Positions 46,535-56,360 of a stretch of DNA of 64,000 bases are shown here, one piece after another. Position numbers and translations under genes: made by a program. Each line of letters starts with the position of its first letter. Positions within the stretch are counted from its first letter, which is position 1. Source of the stretch: Cladosporium sp. IMV 00045 (Eukaryota; Ascomycota; Dothideomycetes; Cladosporiales; Cladosporiaceae); contig MSJI02000728.1 of the NCBI GenBank assembly GCA_001931905.2, forward strand, positions 1 through 64,000. Direction: 5' to 3'. Below the pieces are notes generated by a model. The model saw only the letters and a list, made by a program, of their open reading frames with translations. It was not told the origin of the DNA and made no database searches.

Positions 46535-47733
46535 CCTGGCGATTGTTGTCGCGTGTCGCTACCAGCAACAAGAGGTGTGCAATGCCGGCAGCTCAGACAA
46601 CTTGGAGGTGTTTCGGAGGAGGCAATGCGAGACGGTAGGCGACTGCCAGCGTGGTATGAGAGGTGAAGTTGGAGCTATACTGCTGAAGCAGTACCGGAGA
46701 GGAACGATTCAAGCAGCAAGGTGCATGTGGTTTGCTGTTACGTGACGATAATGACCTGCCTCTTGTCTATCGCGACCCCACTGCGATCGGGTTCGGCTAC
46801 CATTCTCGACCCTCAACCGGCGGCGCGGGGTGCAATGCCGAGATTGATGATGGAGAGAGGGAGGATGGTGTCGGGAGAATTCTGGAGGAATTCAAATGGT
46901 GGTTGCGTTTGGTGATTGTTGTGAGAATGGGATTGTTCGAAGTGTTGTTTCTGTTCGCCCGCTGCTGTTGATCACGTCAGATGGCGCATGAAGGGCTGAT
47001 CTGCCGGCCAATGATGGAGTGTAGACACGCGAGGCAGGGAGATGCTGATGACACTTCCACCAACGAAATCGACCACATCTCCTCTCTCCCACTCTTCCTC
47101 TCACTCACTCACGCCTCCCAATCCATGCACCCCTGTCAGCTCGTGTTCTCCGCGCCAACTCCACGTGCCTGCCCGGTGACGCCATCTGGTGGGTATCTGC
47201 CGAGGTTATCTATCGCGGGTTTGTTTTGCTGTTGTTGGTCAAAGGTAACGCTGCATGCATGGAGTGACTTGGAATCAGTACAATGACATCTGTAAATGGA
47301 CGAGAATCCGATAAGGCAGACAAAAAGATGCTGAGTTAAACAAGGTTCTTGACATCTGCCAAAGGCGATCGTCAGAACCCACAAGACCGGCACCCAATGG
47401 TAGTCTTCAAGACGACATTACCCTGCATCGGCCAGCCGCCCAAGCATATCTCGCACAGGAGGCATGTCGATAATCGCCCGGCGGCCAAGCATGTCGCCGG
47501 CCAAGAGGCGAAGGGAAGATATGAAGACATATGGACGGAGTATGCTGCCTGCTGCATGCTTCTACCGACTTCAACTCTGTGTCAAGTATTGATCTCTGCA
47601 AGCCGTGAGGCAGACACACCAGCATAATAAACCCATATACACAAAACAAAACTGAGCGCTTGAATCCTACACAAGATCGATCTCCCTTCTTTGACCAATT
47701 CTATCACAGATACATCTGACTGGCCATCCAATC
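46535..47733. promoter_or_regulatory. Divergent tamA / DCG1-like promoter with GATA motifs
   Basis: 1.2 kb between divergent starts. GATA-factor core sites are visible: GATAAG at 47310-47315, TTATCTATC at 47206-47214 and GATAATC at 47469-47475. AreA-type GATA factors use such sites for nitrogen control, which would suit the genes, but these short motifs also occur by chance. Confidence 0.35.
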
Positions 47734-48495
47734 ATGTCTACCCACACGATCCGCATCCTACTCGTCAACCCAAACTCCACGTCGACCATGACAACTTCAT
47801 GTCTCGACATGGTCGAACCCAGTTTGCCCGAAAATGTCATGGTGGAAGGATTCACCTCGCCAAAACCAGCACCCACAGCGATCGAGAGCCAAGTCGACAA
47901 CGTCCTCTCTTCAGCAGCAGCCTTCCGAGCCATTGTCGACCGCGAGTCTCAGGACCTTCCGGACGCCATGCTCGTGGCCTGTTACTCGGACCACCATTTG
48001 ATCCGCATGCTCAAGGAAGAGTTCGACGTGCCCGTCATAGGCATCATGGAAGCCAGCCTCTTCGCCGCCAAAACTCTCGGCTCTCGAATCGGAATCGTAG
48101 CCACCGCCGGCCGCTCTTCAATCGCGCATTGGGATAGTGTGCGACGCTATGGATTTGCAGACTCTTGTGCCGGCATCAGGGCGTGTGAGCTAGGTGTGCT
48201 GGATCTGGAGCGATTACCCCGGGAACAGGTTCTGGCGCGGATGACGGATGTGGCAAAGCAGTTGGTCGAAGTTGATGGGGCAGATGTGTTGGCTTTGGGG
48301 TGTGCTGGGATGACTGATATGAAAGAGGCGGTTGAGGAGGCTGTGGGTCCGATGGGAGTGCAGGTTGTTGATGGCGTGGTGGCGGGTGTTCATCATCTGA
48401 TCGGTATAGTGAGGATGGGTGGGAAGACGGCCAAGAGGGGAGTGCATAGGAGTAGCGTTGTGGCGAGGGAAAAGAGGGGTCAAGAGTACCTGTGA
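47734..48495 (+). CDS. DCG1: Asp/Glu/hydantoin racemase family protein (DCG1-like)
   Basis: Single exon, 253 residues. IRILLVNPNSTSTMTTSCLD is the typical start of the Asp/Glu racemase superfamily. The two catalytic Cys are in AMLVACYSDHHL (Cys83) and VLALGCAGMTDM (Cys190). VPVIGIMEASLFAAKTLGSR and IGIVATAGRSS match the hydantoin-racemase/DCG1 subgroup. DCG1 in yeast is under nitrogen catabolite control and lies among the allantoin genes; its reaction is not established. Hydantoin or allantoin racemisation is the family-based guess. It is divergent from tamA and followed by a URE2-like GST, so the place in the genome also suggests nitrogen metabolism. Cytosolic; no targeting signal. Confidence 0.85.
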   Translation: MSTHTIRILLVNPNSTSTMTTSCLDMVEPSLPENVMVEGFTSPKPAPTAIESQVDNVLSSAAAFRAIVDRESQDLPDAMLVACYSDHHLIRMLKEEFDVPVIGIMEASLFAAKTLGSRIGIVATAGRSSIAHWDSVRRYGFADSCAGIRACELGVLDLERLPREQVLARMTDVAKQLVEVDGADVLALGCAGMTDMKEAVEEAVGPMGVQVVDGVVAGVHHLIGIVRMGGKTAKRGVHRSSVVAREKRGQEYL

Positions 48496-48922
48496 TCTGT
48501 TGCGGGATCAGGTTGGACCGATCTTCCACTTACAACCAGACATTCTGGTCGGACAACTGCCCTGATTGAATCCGCGAAGACAGTGAGCTTGAGACTGAGA
48601 ATCGGCTACTGGGTTCGTGGGTGCTGTCAGGATACTACCTGAACAAATGCAGCGTGGTTTTGTTGTTGGAGCGGCTGAAACGGAACAGCTCAGCCGAGCG
48701 GAAGCGGCATCCAGATCGATCCCGACATCCAGAGCGGCTGAGCAATACAGCTTCTTCATTGCAGACCTTTTCACAATCTCGACACCTCCAGGCTGAGGCA
48801 GAAGCATATGTACTACTTTATTTGACGAAGGGTTTTTAGGAGCGCCCGAAAAAGCATTCAAATCCACCACAACAATATCACGGCCACTCGAACGCCATAT
48901 CACTCCATCTATCACTACAACA
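48496..48922. other. Intergenic
   Basis: Short promoter of the GST gene. Nothing special seen. Confidence 0.4.
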
Positions 48923-49809
48923 ATGGCAGCCCACGACAACACCAATCCAACCTCTTCAACCCAACCAAACATTACCCTCTACACCGGTCAATCGCCCAAC
49001 GGCATCAAAATCAGTATTACGCTCGCCGAGCTCGGCCTCCCATACACCACGCGTAAAATCGACATGAGCACGAACGAGCAAAAATCCGCCTCGTTCACAG
49101 CGATCAACCCCAACGGCCGCATTCCCGCCTTGACAGACACCCACGCCGACGGGCAAGAGATCCGCGTCTTCGAAAGCGGTAGCATCATGCAATATCTCGT
49201 TGACAGATACGACACCGAGCACAAGATCAGCTATCCACGTGGCAGCCGGGAAGCCGTGGAAATGACGGTTCGCCACCCTGTTTGAACCTGACCAGCATGA
49301 CTGGAACTTCGACTTGCCACAGAGACGACAGCTAACCATTACATCTTTCACGGCAGAACTGGCTCTTCTTCCAAAACGCCGGCATAGGCCCCATGCAAGG
49401 GCAAGCCAACCACTTCACGCGATACGCCAGCGAGCCACAACCCTACGCGCAACAACGGTACCAAGACGAAGTGCGGCGTCTTTACACCGTCCTCAACACG
49501 CATCTAAGCCAAACCTCCTCACCCTACCTCGTAGGCACCAAATGCACCATCGCCGACATCGCGCACTGGGGCTGGATCACTCTGAGCCGATGGGCGGGCG
49601 TGGAACTGGGAGATTTCCCTGCGTTGCAAGCATGGGAGGAAAGGATGTTCGAACGGCCTGCGGTGCAGGAGGGGAGGCAGGTGCCTGATGGTGGGCATCA
49701 GAGGGAACTGGTGAGGGACGAGGAGAAGATGAAGGCTTTCGAGGTGCGGGCGAGGGGGTTTTATCGCAAGGGAGCGGAGGAGGGGAGGATGACGAAGCAG
49801 GGGGTTTGA
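48923..49809 (+). CDS. Glutathione S-transferase, URE2-like class
   Basis: Two exons (48923-49267, 49357-49809) joined by an 89-nt intron with a weak GTTCGC donor; 265 residues. The N-terminal thioredoxin-like domain is ITLYTGQSPNGIKISITLAE, with NPNGRIPALTDTH and FESGSIMQYLVDRYD, the glutathione-binding cis-Pro and Glu-Ser motif. The C-terminal helical domain starts NWLFFQNAGIGPMQGQANHF, characteristic of URE2-like GSTs. In yeast URE2 holds the GATA factor Gln3 in the cytoplasm, while most filamentous-fungus members act as detoxifying GSTs. There is no Asn/Gln-rich prion domain here. Its position behind tamA and the DCG1-like gene is suggestive of a link to nitrogen use but proves nothing. 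Confidence 0.87.
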
Positions 49810-49980
49810 TAGGTCTCGTCGTATTTCTCGGTCAGGTGATGGTATTTCGCTAAGGAAATTGTGGCTTGCTTTTGAAGGTTAGGCAAATCCTGCAAGCACT
49901 TTCGTTGCAATGTGAGCCTTTCAGCATCTACGCATCTCGATGTATTATTTCTTCGATCCTCACGCCATTCACTCCCAAAC

Positions 49981-50655
49981 ATGCCACCCACATACCCAAC
50001 CTACGAAGCCCTCAAACTCACCGCCACACCAGCCACAGCATCCCCATCCTTCCACCGCCTCCGCTGGTATCTCTCCAACGACGCCCCCTCCGCCTCCATC
50101 CAAATCCTGCAAGACGCCACGAACGCCTCCTCACCCCAGCAATCCTACACATCAACCCATCCGATCTGCAAATCCGCCTTGACCGAACCGCCAGTCTCCT
50201 CCATAAAAGTCTCAGTCGAGGTTCTCAAGGACTACCCCAGCAACTGGATCTCCGCGCACCAACCGCACGCCTCTCCAGACGACGACGAAAACAAAGCGCT
50301 CTTCGACGCCGAAGGGCGCGTGAGCTACTGCTGCAACCAACATCGACCAAGCGCCGGACCTGCGATCGAAATCTCAGCCCCTCCAGGCGGATTCGTAACC
50401 ATCGGTCTCTTCATCGACCTCGTGCATCCATGGCTGCGAGAGCTAGATAGTCAAATCCGCGCCGCGAAAGGCGTGGTGAATTGTTGGCCTCTGGACGGGG
50501 GGGTGGAGATGTTCGTTCGGCCTACGGTGGTGAGTCCGTTGTGGGTTATGGATGGGGAGGGGTGGACGGGGGAGAATTGGGCGTATACCTGGCGACAGGT
50601 GGGGGGGATTGCTGTCAAGACTTTTGAGCGGGAAGTGGGAGTTGGGCGGAATTGA
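49981..50655 (+). CDS. Conserved-looking protein of unknown function
   Basis: Single exon, 224 residues from MPPTYPTYEALKLTATPATA. The frame is open further upstream to 49912, but that part overlaps likely leader sequence. The central part (VSVEVLKDYPSNWISAHQPH, RVSYCCNQHRPSAGPAIEIS) and the end (WVMDGEGWTGENWAYTWRQV, then GGIAVKTFEREVG) are rich in Trp and Tyr and look globular. No signal peptide, TM helix or known motif. I do not recognise the family. GC-rich third positions similar to neighbours support a real gene. It stands between the GST gene and the end of TAF12. Confidence 0.6.
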   Translation: MPPTYPTYEALKLTATPATASPSFHRLRWYLSNDAPSASIQILQDATNASSPQQSYTSTHPICKSALTEPPVSSIKVSVEVLKDYPSNWISAHQPHASPDDDENKALFDAEGRVSYCCNQHRPSAGPAIEISAPPGGFVTIGLFIDLVHPWLRELDSQIRAAKGVVNCWPLDGGVEMFVRPTVVSPLWVMDGEGWTGENWAYTWRQVGGIAVKTFEREVGVGRN

Positions 50656-51095
50656 TGTTTGTTGAGGTTGGGTTAAGCATAAGCTTGAGAGTGAGATGGG
50701 CGGTATGGCAGCTGTGTTGGAATTGCTCGGGCATTGTTTTGGTTGTGAGGGTTGGTCGGTGATAAAAGCTGCTGATCTTGGAATATTTGTGCTGTCAACT
50801 TTCCTTCGTTGCCAGTCTTCTAGAGTAAAAACAAGAAGCTGAGAAAAGGAAAGAAGCAAGGACACATACAAAGTACAGTTGAATTTGAAAGGCAAGAAGG
50901 AAAAGCAAAAACAAAACCTCCCATTCCCAACCTCCCCTCTAATCCACCAACGCCATCGCTTGGAAACCCAGTGTAAAAAGCCACCTCGCCAACCCTTGTT
51001 TTTGTTTGCACATCAGATATTCATCGCTCAAGAGAAAAGCATCGACATCATCCCCCCTCACAATCTCACCACAAAAAGTAGAAAGAAAAACCCCA
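50656..51095. other. Intergenic, convergent ends
   Basis: A-rich in the middle; no gene recognised. Confidence 0.45.
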
Positions 51096-53321
51096 CTACG
51101 CATCCTTATTCCCACCCATGACCTTCCCAGCCTGCACAGCCTGCACCTTACCCACCCAACCAGGAGCGGGCTGGAATTTCCTAACCGTCCTCAACTCGTC
51201 CAAACTATACCCAGGAATCCTGATACCGTAATTCCTCTCCAGAACCATCTGCACGTCCTTGACGTCGAGCGTCTGGCCCTGCCTCAGCTTAGCCAGCTGG
51301 CACGCCTTCTGGATGACATTGTCGACGAAGTTATCTGTGAGCGACAGCACGGCCTCCTCGACCTCCGGCGCCAGCCCGTCCTGCGGCGCGGTGGAGCCGG
51401 TGATTTGGCGCACGAGCTCGTCCAACTTGCGCTTCGACAGGACGTGGTCGCCTTCGCCTTCGAGCGTGAAGTGTGCGGGTTTCTGCACGCCGGGGACGTT
51501 CATCATGCCGCCTTGGCCCATCATAGTGGGGCGCGAGGGGGGACCTTGCACGGGGGTTTGCGTGCGCGGGTCCAGACGGAGGTCTTTCGGGATGGGGAAT
51601 TTGGTCTGCGCGCTGTTCATTTGCTGGTTGCCTGGGAAGGAGGAGGTGGGGGTCTGCTGCTGATGCTGCTGCTGTTGCTGTTGCTGCTGTAGCTGCTGTT
51701 GCTGTTGTTGCTGCTGCGGTTGCTGCTGTTGGTTCTGCTGGTTGAAGGGCATGCCGTTGGGCATGTTGTTGGGCTGCTGCATGGGTTGCTGCGGTTGGTT
51801 GACACCGGGAGGTTGTTGCGGTTGATTCTGTTGTTGCTGTGCTTGGGTGTAGGAATGCGCCGCTTGAGCCATAGCATCCTTCTGGGTCAGAGCCTGAGGG
51901 CGTTGGGGTTGCTGCTGTTGATTAGGCATAGCATTTTGCTGCATCGGAGGCTGCTGATATTGCTGTTGCGGCTGTTGCTGCTGCTGTGGCTGTTGTTGCT
52001 GAGGAGGACCTTGTTGCTGGGGAACGCCATATTGCGGGAGCTGCTGCTGCGATTGTTGTTGGTTCATGGGTGGTCGCTGTTGCTGAGCCTGCTGTTGCCC
52101 CATGTTGTTTTGCGCAAACTGCTGTTGACCTTGGGGCGTGCCTTGCGGTTGCACCATTTGTTGTGGACGCGGCTGCTGCTGCTGGGGCTGCTGCTGCTGT
52201 TGTTGCTGAGGTTGAGGCGGCATTTGCTGCGGCTGCTGCTGCACGGGAGTGCCAGACTGCGGTGTTGATATCTGGGCTTGTTGCGGCGCGAATTGCGGCT
52301 GTGGTGGTGCAGGCGAGTTTGATGGACGTTGTTCCATTTTGACGTCACCCTGGCCAAGGTTCGCTTGCGCTTGTTGTGAATTCGTCCGCTGCATGGCCTG
52401 GGCTTGCGCTTGAGCGCCATTCACTTGCGGGTTAGCCATTGGCTGGCCGTTGGGTTGCTGGACATTCTGCTGGGGTTGCTGAGCCTGCTGCTGGCCTTGC
52501 TGTTGCTGTTGCTGAGCTTGTTGCTGCTGAGCCTGCTGCTCCTTGTTCCTCTGCTGCTTTTGATTGTACATGTTCTTATTCTGTTCGTTCTTCTGCTCCA
52601 GAGCCGCCACCTGTCGCGAGGCATCGGCGAGCACGGTCCTGGCGGAGTTGAGACGAGTCTGCAAATTATCGTCGAGATTTTGACCCTGGCTTTTCATTTG
52701 CGCTTCGAGTGCCTCGAGACGTGGGATTTCAGCACGCGTACGCTCGCGCTTGAGGATGCTGTTACCGAGGGTTTGCTGGAAGTTGGCCTTGTATGCATCG
52801 AATTGCTGCGCATTTGTTGTGGTGGGCTCCGGGAAGACGACGATGTTGTGCACCATCTGCTTGACCTTGGCTTGCAACTGCGCGGCCTCGTTGGGTCCTC
52901 CTTGCTGCTGCGGTTGCTGCGGCTGCGGAGGCTGTTGCTGTTGCTGTGGTTGAGGCTGCTGCTGAGGTTGTTGCTGAGGCTGCGCTGCTGGCTGTTGGGG
53001 TGTCTGCTGCGGGTTTTGCTGCCCTTGTGCTCCACCTTGCGGCACTTGTCCGCCCTGTCCAGACATGGATGTCCTTTGCGCCTGTTGTTGTGAAGCCGCA
53101 TTTGGCCTTGTCGCGCGATTGAGCTGCTGCATGATTTTTTGACTGGCGCTCACGATCTTTGCTCTAGCCTCATTTCTGCCTTGACTTCCTTCCGGGTTGC
53201 TGTCGTGGACATTCCAGAGGTTCATCAGTCCTTGCTTGTAGGTTTGCTTCTGAGTGGCATCCAGGTGCGGGAGCGAGTCGATCTGCCCCGGCTTGATCAT
53301 AGGTGGTTGTGGCGTGGCCAT
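51096..53321 (-). CDS. TAF12: TFIID/SAGA subunit TAF12
   Basis: Single frame of 741 residues. The histone fold lies near residues 625-705: LSKRKLDELVRQITGST, EVEEAVLSLTDNFVDNVIQK and LDVKDVQMVLERNYGIRIPG. This pairs with TAF4 in TFIID and with Ada1 in SAGA, as H2B pairs with H2A. A short conserved N-terminal part (TYKQGLMNLWNVHDSNPEGS) precedes a region of about 450 residues dominated by Gln with Pro, Asn and Ala. The terminal tail is GWVGKVQAVQAGKVMGGNKDA. Yeast TAF12 also has a Gln-rich start, but the tracts here are long. Nuclear and essential in yeast. The frame is unbroken despite the repeats. The two divergent long frames on the other strand are shadows of the CAG-type codons. Confidence 0.93.
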   Translation of the reverse strand: MATPQPPMIKPGQIDSLPHLDATQKQTYKQGLMNLWNVHDSNPEGSQGRNEARAKIVSASQKIMQQLNRATRPNAASQQQAQRTSMSGQGGQVPQGGAQGQQNPQQTPQQPAAQPQQQPQQQPQPQQQQQPPQPQQPQQQGGPNEAAQLQAKVKQMVHNIVVFPEPTTTNAQQFDAYKANFQQTLGNSILKRERTRAEIPRLEALEAQMKSQGQNLDDNLQTRLNSARTVLADASRQVAALEQKNEQNKNMYNQKQQRNKEQQAQQQQAQQQQQQGQQQAQQPQQNVQQPNGQPMANPQVNGAQAQAQAMQRTNSQQAQANLGQGDVKMEQRPSNSPAPPQPQFAPQQAQISTPQSGTPVQQQPQQMPPQPQQQQQQQPQQQQPRPQQMVQPQGTPQGQQQFAQNNMGQQQAQQQRPPMNQQQSQQQLPQYGVPQQQGPPQQQQPQQQQQPQQQYQQPPMQQNAMPNQQQQPQRPQALTQKDAMAQAAHSYTQAQQQQNQPQQPPGVNQPQQPMQQPNNMPNGMPFNQQNQQQQPQQQQQQQQLQQQQQQQQHQQQTPTSSFPGNQQMNSAQTKFPIPKDLRLDPRTQTPVQGPPSRPTMMGQGGMMNVPGVQKPAHFTLEGEGDHVLSKRKLDELVRQITGSTAPQDGLAPEVEEAVLSLTDNFVDNVIQKACQLAKLRQGQTLDVKDVQMVLERNYGIRIPGYSLDELRTVRKFQPAPGWVGKVQAVQAGKVMGGNKDA
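51640..52990. repeat. CTG/TTG (CAG/CAA) codon repeats of TAF12
   Basis: Irregular triplet runs, mostly CTG and TTG on the plus strand (Gln codons on the coding strand). They are interrupted often, so no long pure microsatellite is present. Densest parts: 51655-51730, 51960-52020, 52160-52240, 52480-52560, 52900-52990. Confidence 0.85.
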
Positions 53322-54784
53322 GGTTGCGGTTGTTGGTATTGAAGGTTGGTCGGTACGTGTGGGTTGGTAGGTGTTCTTGGATCACGCGCGTGAGAGGTCG
53401 GCGACAACGACAGTGAAGATGAAGCAGCCGTGAAGTCTTATAGCAGCTGGCTGGCAGATGTAGAGGGATTTCGTCAGAAGTCCAGACTCGTGTCCTTGTG
53501 GTCGATGGCCTAGTCTTTGGGGGAACGCGAGACGTGCGCGAATGGGAATTGCGCCAGGCTGAGCGCGGCCAGTGAGGGAGAAGATTTATCGCGGGTGGTG
53601 GTCACAAGTGGCCGGTCAAAGCAAGAAGAGGAGTTTGACGAGTAGTACGGGGGCGATGGTGTGGTTGACGTGCGCGAAGGCGATTGGGTTGGGTGGTCGC
53701 GCAAAGGCAGGCAATGTGAAGTCGGCTTCATGTGATGCCTGCGCCAGAGATGCGGTCCGTGCTGCTTGAAGCTTCAACAACGTGAGAGAGCAATCAATCA
53801 AGTGAAGGGTCAATCGGATGATTGAGTGGGATAACAAAGAGCAAAGAAGCAGAAGTATCTGATGCGAGCGAGTAGTAACCAGTATAATGGTCAGTGGTTG
53901 AATGAGTCAAGACATCAGAATATTGCATATGTTAAGTGCTTGGGCGCATTTTATCTCCAGGCGACAATAGCAAGATCGAAGACAATGATAAAGCGATTCT
54001 GAACAATTTTGTAAGGCAGTGAATGAAGACACCTTCATCCAGATCGTACGATGAAGAACTACCTGAGTTTACAATACATGTGCATTCGAACATGTGTGCA
54101 TGCCTTTCACGACAAGTCAAAATCCGCAACCGCCACAGCCTTGAGAAGCGTCGTTGGATGAGAGTGATCGTTGACACCCTCTCAGAACTTGAATTTGCTC
54201 TGTTACCACAGTCACCATACTCTTCCGACATGTTCGATCAATTGGTCTTTTGATGTGTTTGTCATCTCCTCGGCCACTAGGGCAATGCACGTTGTTCCGT
54301 CGAATCTAGAGCCAGAAGGCTTCGTGCGAAGAGGAAATGAGGAGTCTGGAATGTCGTATGGAGACTCTAAGACTTATCGTTTCTTCGATGACTTGTTTGC
54401 AACATCGATTGCAATATCATATTGTCGTCAAGATTCCAAATAGTTATTACTTTCTTCCGTCCGGGAAGTTGTACATGTATCCTCACAGCCCTCGGGAATA
54501 AGCTTTACGATAAGCAACGCGATAACGGCAAACCTTCCCTGATTGACCACTTTTCCCGACTTTTGATTTTCCCTCTCTGCTCTAAACAGGCGGAGAGAAA
54601 TACAAGATAAAAATAAACCCTAGAGCCATATTCCAGCCTTCTCCTTAGATCCGTTTGACCTCGCATGCTCTCACGTCTCAAATCACTCAACACTCTACGG
54701 CCGCCTCCCATCCGCTAATACGCGACCCCGAACCGAAACCCGACTGCTGGCAAAGGAGCCTCTCTGCCGCCAGCTCTCTTCACA
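53322..54784. other. Divergent intergenic region TAF12 / DIM1
   Basis: 1.46 kb with no callable gene. Short frames have no family resemblance. It holds the two divergent promoters. Confidence 0.45.
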
Positions 54785-55945
54785 ATGCCCAAGGTCCTGA
54801 CCTCCAAAAATGCCACCAGCGGCGTATCCAAAACGGATCCGTACGCTGGTGCAAAAGCCCGCAAAGGCGACAAAGCCGCCGCGGCGCACAACATCTTCAA
54901 AATGAACACAGACCTCGGCCAGCATATCCTCAAGAACCCGGGTGTCGCGCAAGCGATCGTCGACAAAGCGGAGTTGAAGCAGAGCGACGTGGTCCTCGAA
55001 ATTGGTCCCGGAACCGGTAACTTGACGGCGAGGATTCTGGAGAAGGCCAAAAAAGTCATTGCGATCGAGCACGACCCTCGCATGGCGGCGGAAGTCACCA
55101 AGCGATTCCAGGGAACGCCGCTCGGCAAGAAACTCGAGCTCATCCTGGGAGATGCCATCAAGATGCCAGAGTACCCTTACTTCGACGTTTGCATTTCCAA
55201 CACGCCCTACCAGATCAGTTCACCCTTGACTTTCAAACTGCTGGCCACGAGTCCCGCGCCGAGGAGCTGCGTGCTCATGTTCCAGAGAGAATTCGCCATG
55301 AGACTGTTCGCAAAGCCCGGCGAAAAGCTGTACTCGAGGTTGAGTGTGAACGCGCAGATGTGGGCGAAGGTTGACCACGTCATGAAAGTCGGAAAGAACA
55401 ACTTCAACCCGCCTCCGCAGGTGGAGAGCAACGTGGTGAGGATCAAGCCCAAGAATCCCAGACCGCAGGTCAGCTACGACGAGTGGGATGGTCTTTTGCG
55501 CATTTGCTTCGTGAGGAAGAACAGAGTGCTGCGGAGTGGATTTTTGGGAACTTCAAGTGTCATGGAAATGATCGAATCAAACTACCGCACTTACTGTGCG
55601 CAGAACGAAATCCACCTCGAAGACGGTCCTTCAGACAACGCAGACGTCGCTATGGAAGAAGACGAAGACATGGGTGCAGACGACGACGCGGGAATCATGG
55701 ATGTCGACGAGGACGAGGACGTGCCATCGTTCTTCAAAGAGGAGGCAGACAAGCGGGCAAAGAAGCTGGCGGGCAACCCCAATAGAAAGAAGAAGGGCAA
55801 GGTCTACGAATTGGTCAGGGCGAAGGTGAAGAAGGTGTTGGAGGAGGACACGCAGTTGGCCGACAAGAGAGCGAGGCTTTGCGACGAAGGCGACTTCCTG
55901 GCCTTGCTGTATGCTTTCAACCAGGAGGGCATTCACTTCACCTAG
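54785..55945 (+). CDS. DIM1: 18S rRNA dimethyladenosine transferase DIM1
   Basis: Dimethylates two adjacent adenines near the 3' end of 18S rRNA and is needed for pre-rRNA processing in the nucleolus. Single exon, 386 residues. [20 protein letters not shown] is the KsgA/DIM1 start. [18 protein letters not shown] (about residues 69-86) binds [15 protein letters not shown] contains the catalytic NTPY motif at residues 139-142, a form of [24 protein letters not shown] is the conserved RNA-binding part. A linker of about 40 residues near 285-325 is very acidic ([13 protein letters not shown]), followed by the C-terminal helical domain ending in [15 protein letters not shown]. Frame clean. Confidence 0.95.
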   Translation: MPKVLTSKNATSGVSKTDPYAGAKARKGDKAAAAHNIFKMNTDLGQHILKNPGVAQAIVDKAELKQSDVVLEIGPGTGNLTARILEKAKKVIAIEHDPRMAAEVTKRFQGTPLGKKLELILGDAIKMPEYPYFDVCISNTPYQISSPLTFKLLATSPAPRSCVLMFQREFAMRLFAKPGEKLYSRLSVNAQMWAKVDHVMKVGKNNFNPPPQVESNVVRIKPKNPRPQVSYDEWDGLLRICFVRKNRVLRSGFLGTSSVMEMIESNYRTYCAQNEIHLEDGPSDNADVAMEEDEDMGADDDAGIMDVDEDEDVPSFFKEEADKRAKKLAGNPNRKKKGKVYELVRAKVKKVLEEDTQLADKRARLCDEGDFLALLYAFNQEGIHFT

Positions 55946-56360
55946 AGGAGGAAGCAGTGTTTGCTGTTGAGCAGCCTGCGATGCATGAGATACCCTAATG
56001 CTATGACAACCTGAAATTCAATTCATTTACCTACGCGTACTTTACCTTCCATCTCTTGTACTTGTCTCTCCCGCCAAACCTAGTACATCTCACCAGATTA
56101 CCTTTCGCGATCCCTAGGCAGCGTCTCGCCATTGAAACGAAACTCTTCAGACTTGATTTCCGACATAAATCCCAGGTTTTCCTCACAAGCGCAGGCACCA
56201 GAATAAGTCCCTGGCGACTTGGAAACAGACCGTCACCCCCCTCATTGCGTCAGCGCCAGCCAGGCTTCACGTTTCACCTCGCACCTTAAAGGCAGCTGTC
56301 AACACCCGCAAGTAAACACAGCAACACACCACACTTCTTCTCTTTTCGTCTTTTGCAACC
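55946..56360. other. Intergenic
   Basis: Short promoter of the WD40 gene; pyrimidine-rich near 56,320-56,355, as is common before fungal start codons. Confidence 0.4.

Noticed and set aside
51699..53093. Long plus-strand frames rich in Leu opposite TAF12
   Set aside because: They are the reverse reading of CAG/CAA codons; TAF12 on the minus strand has a clear histone fold.
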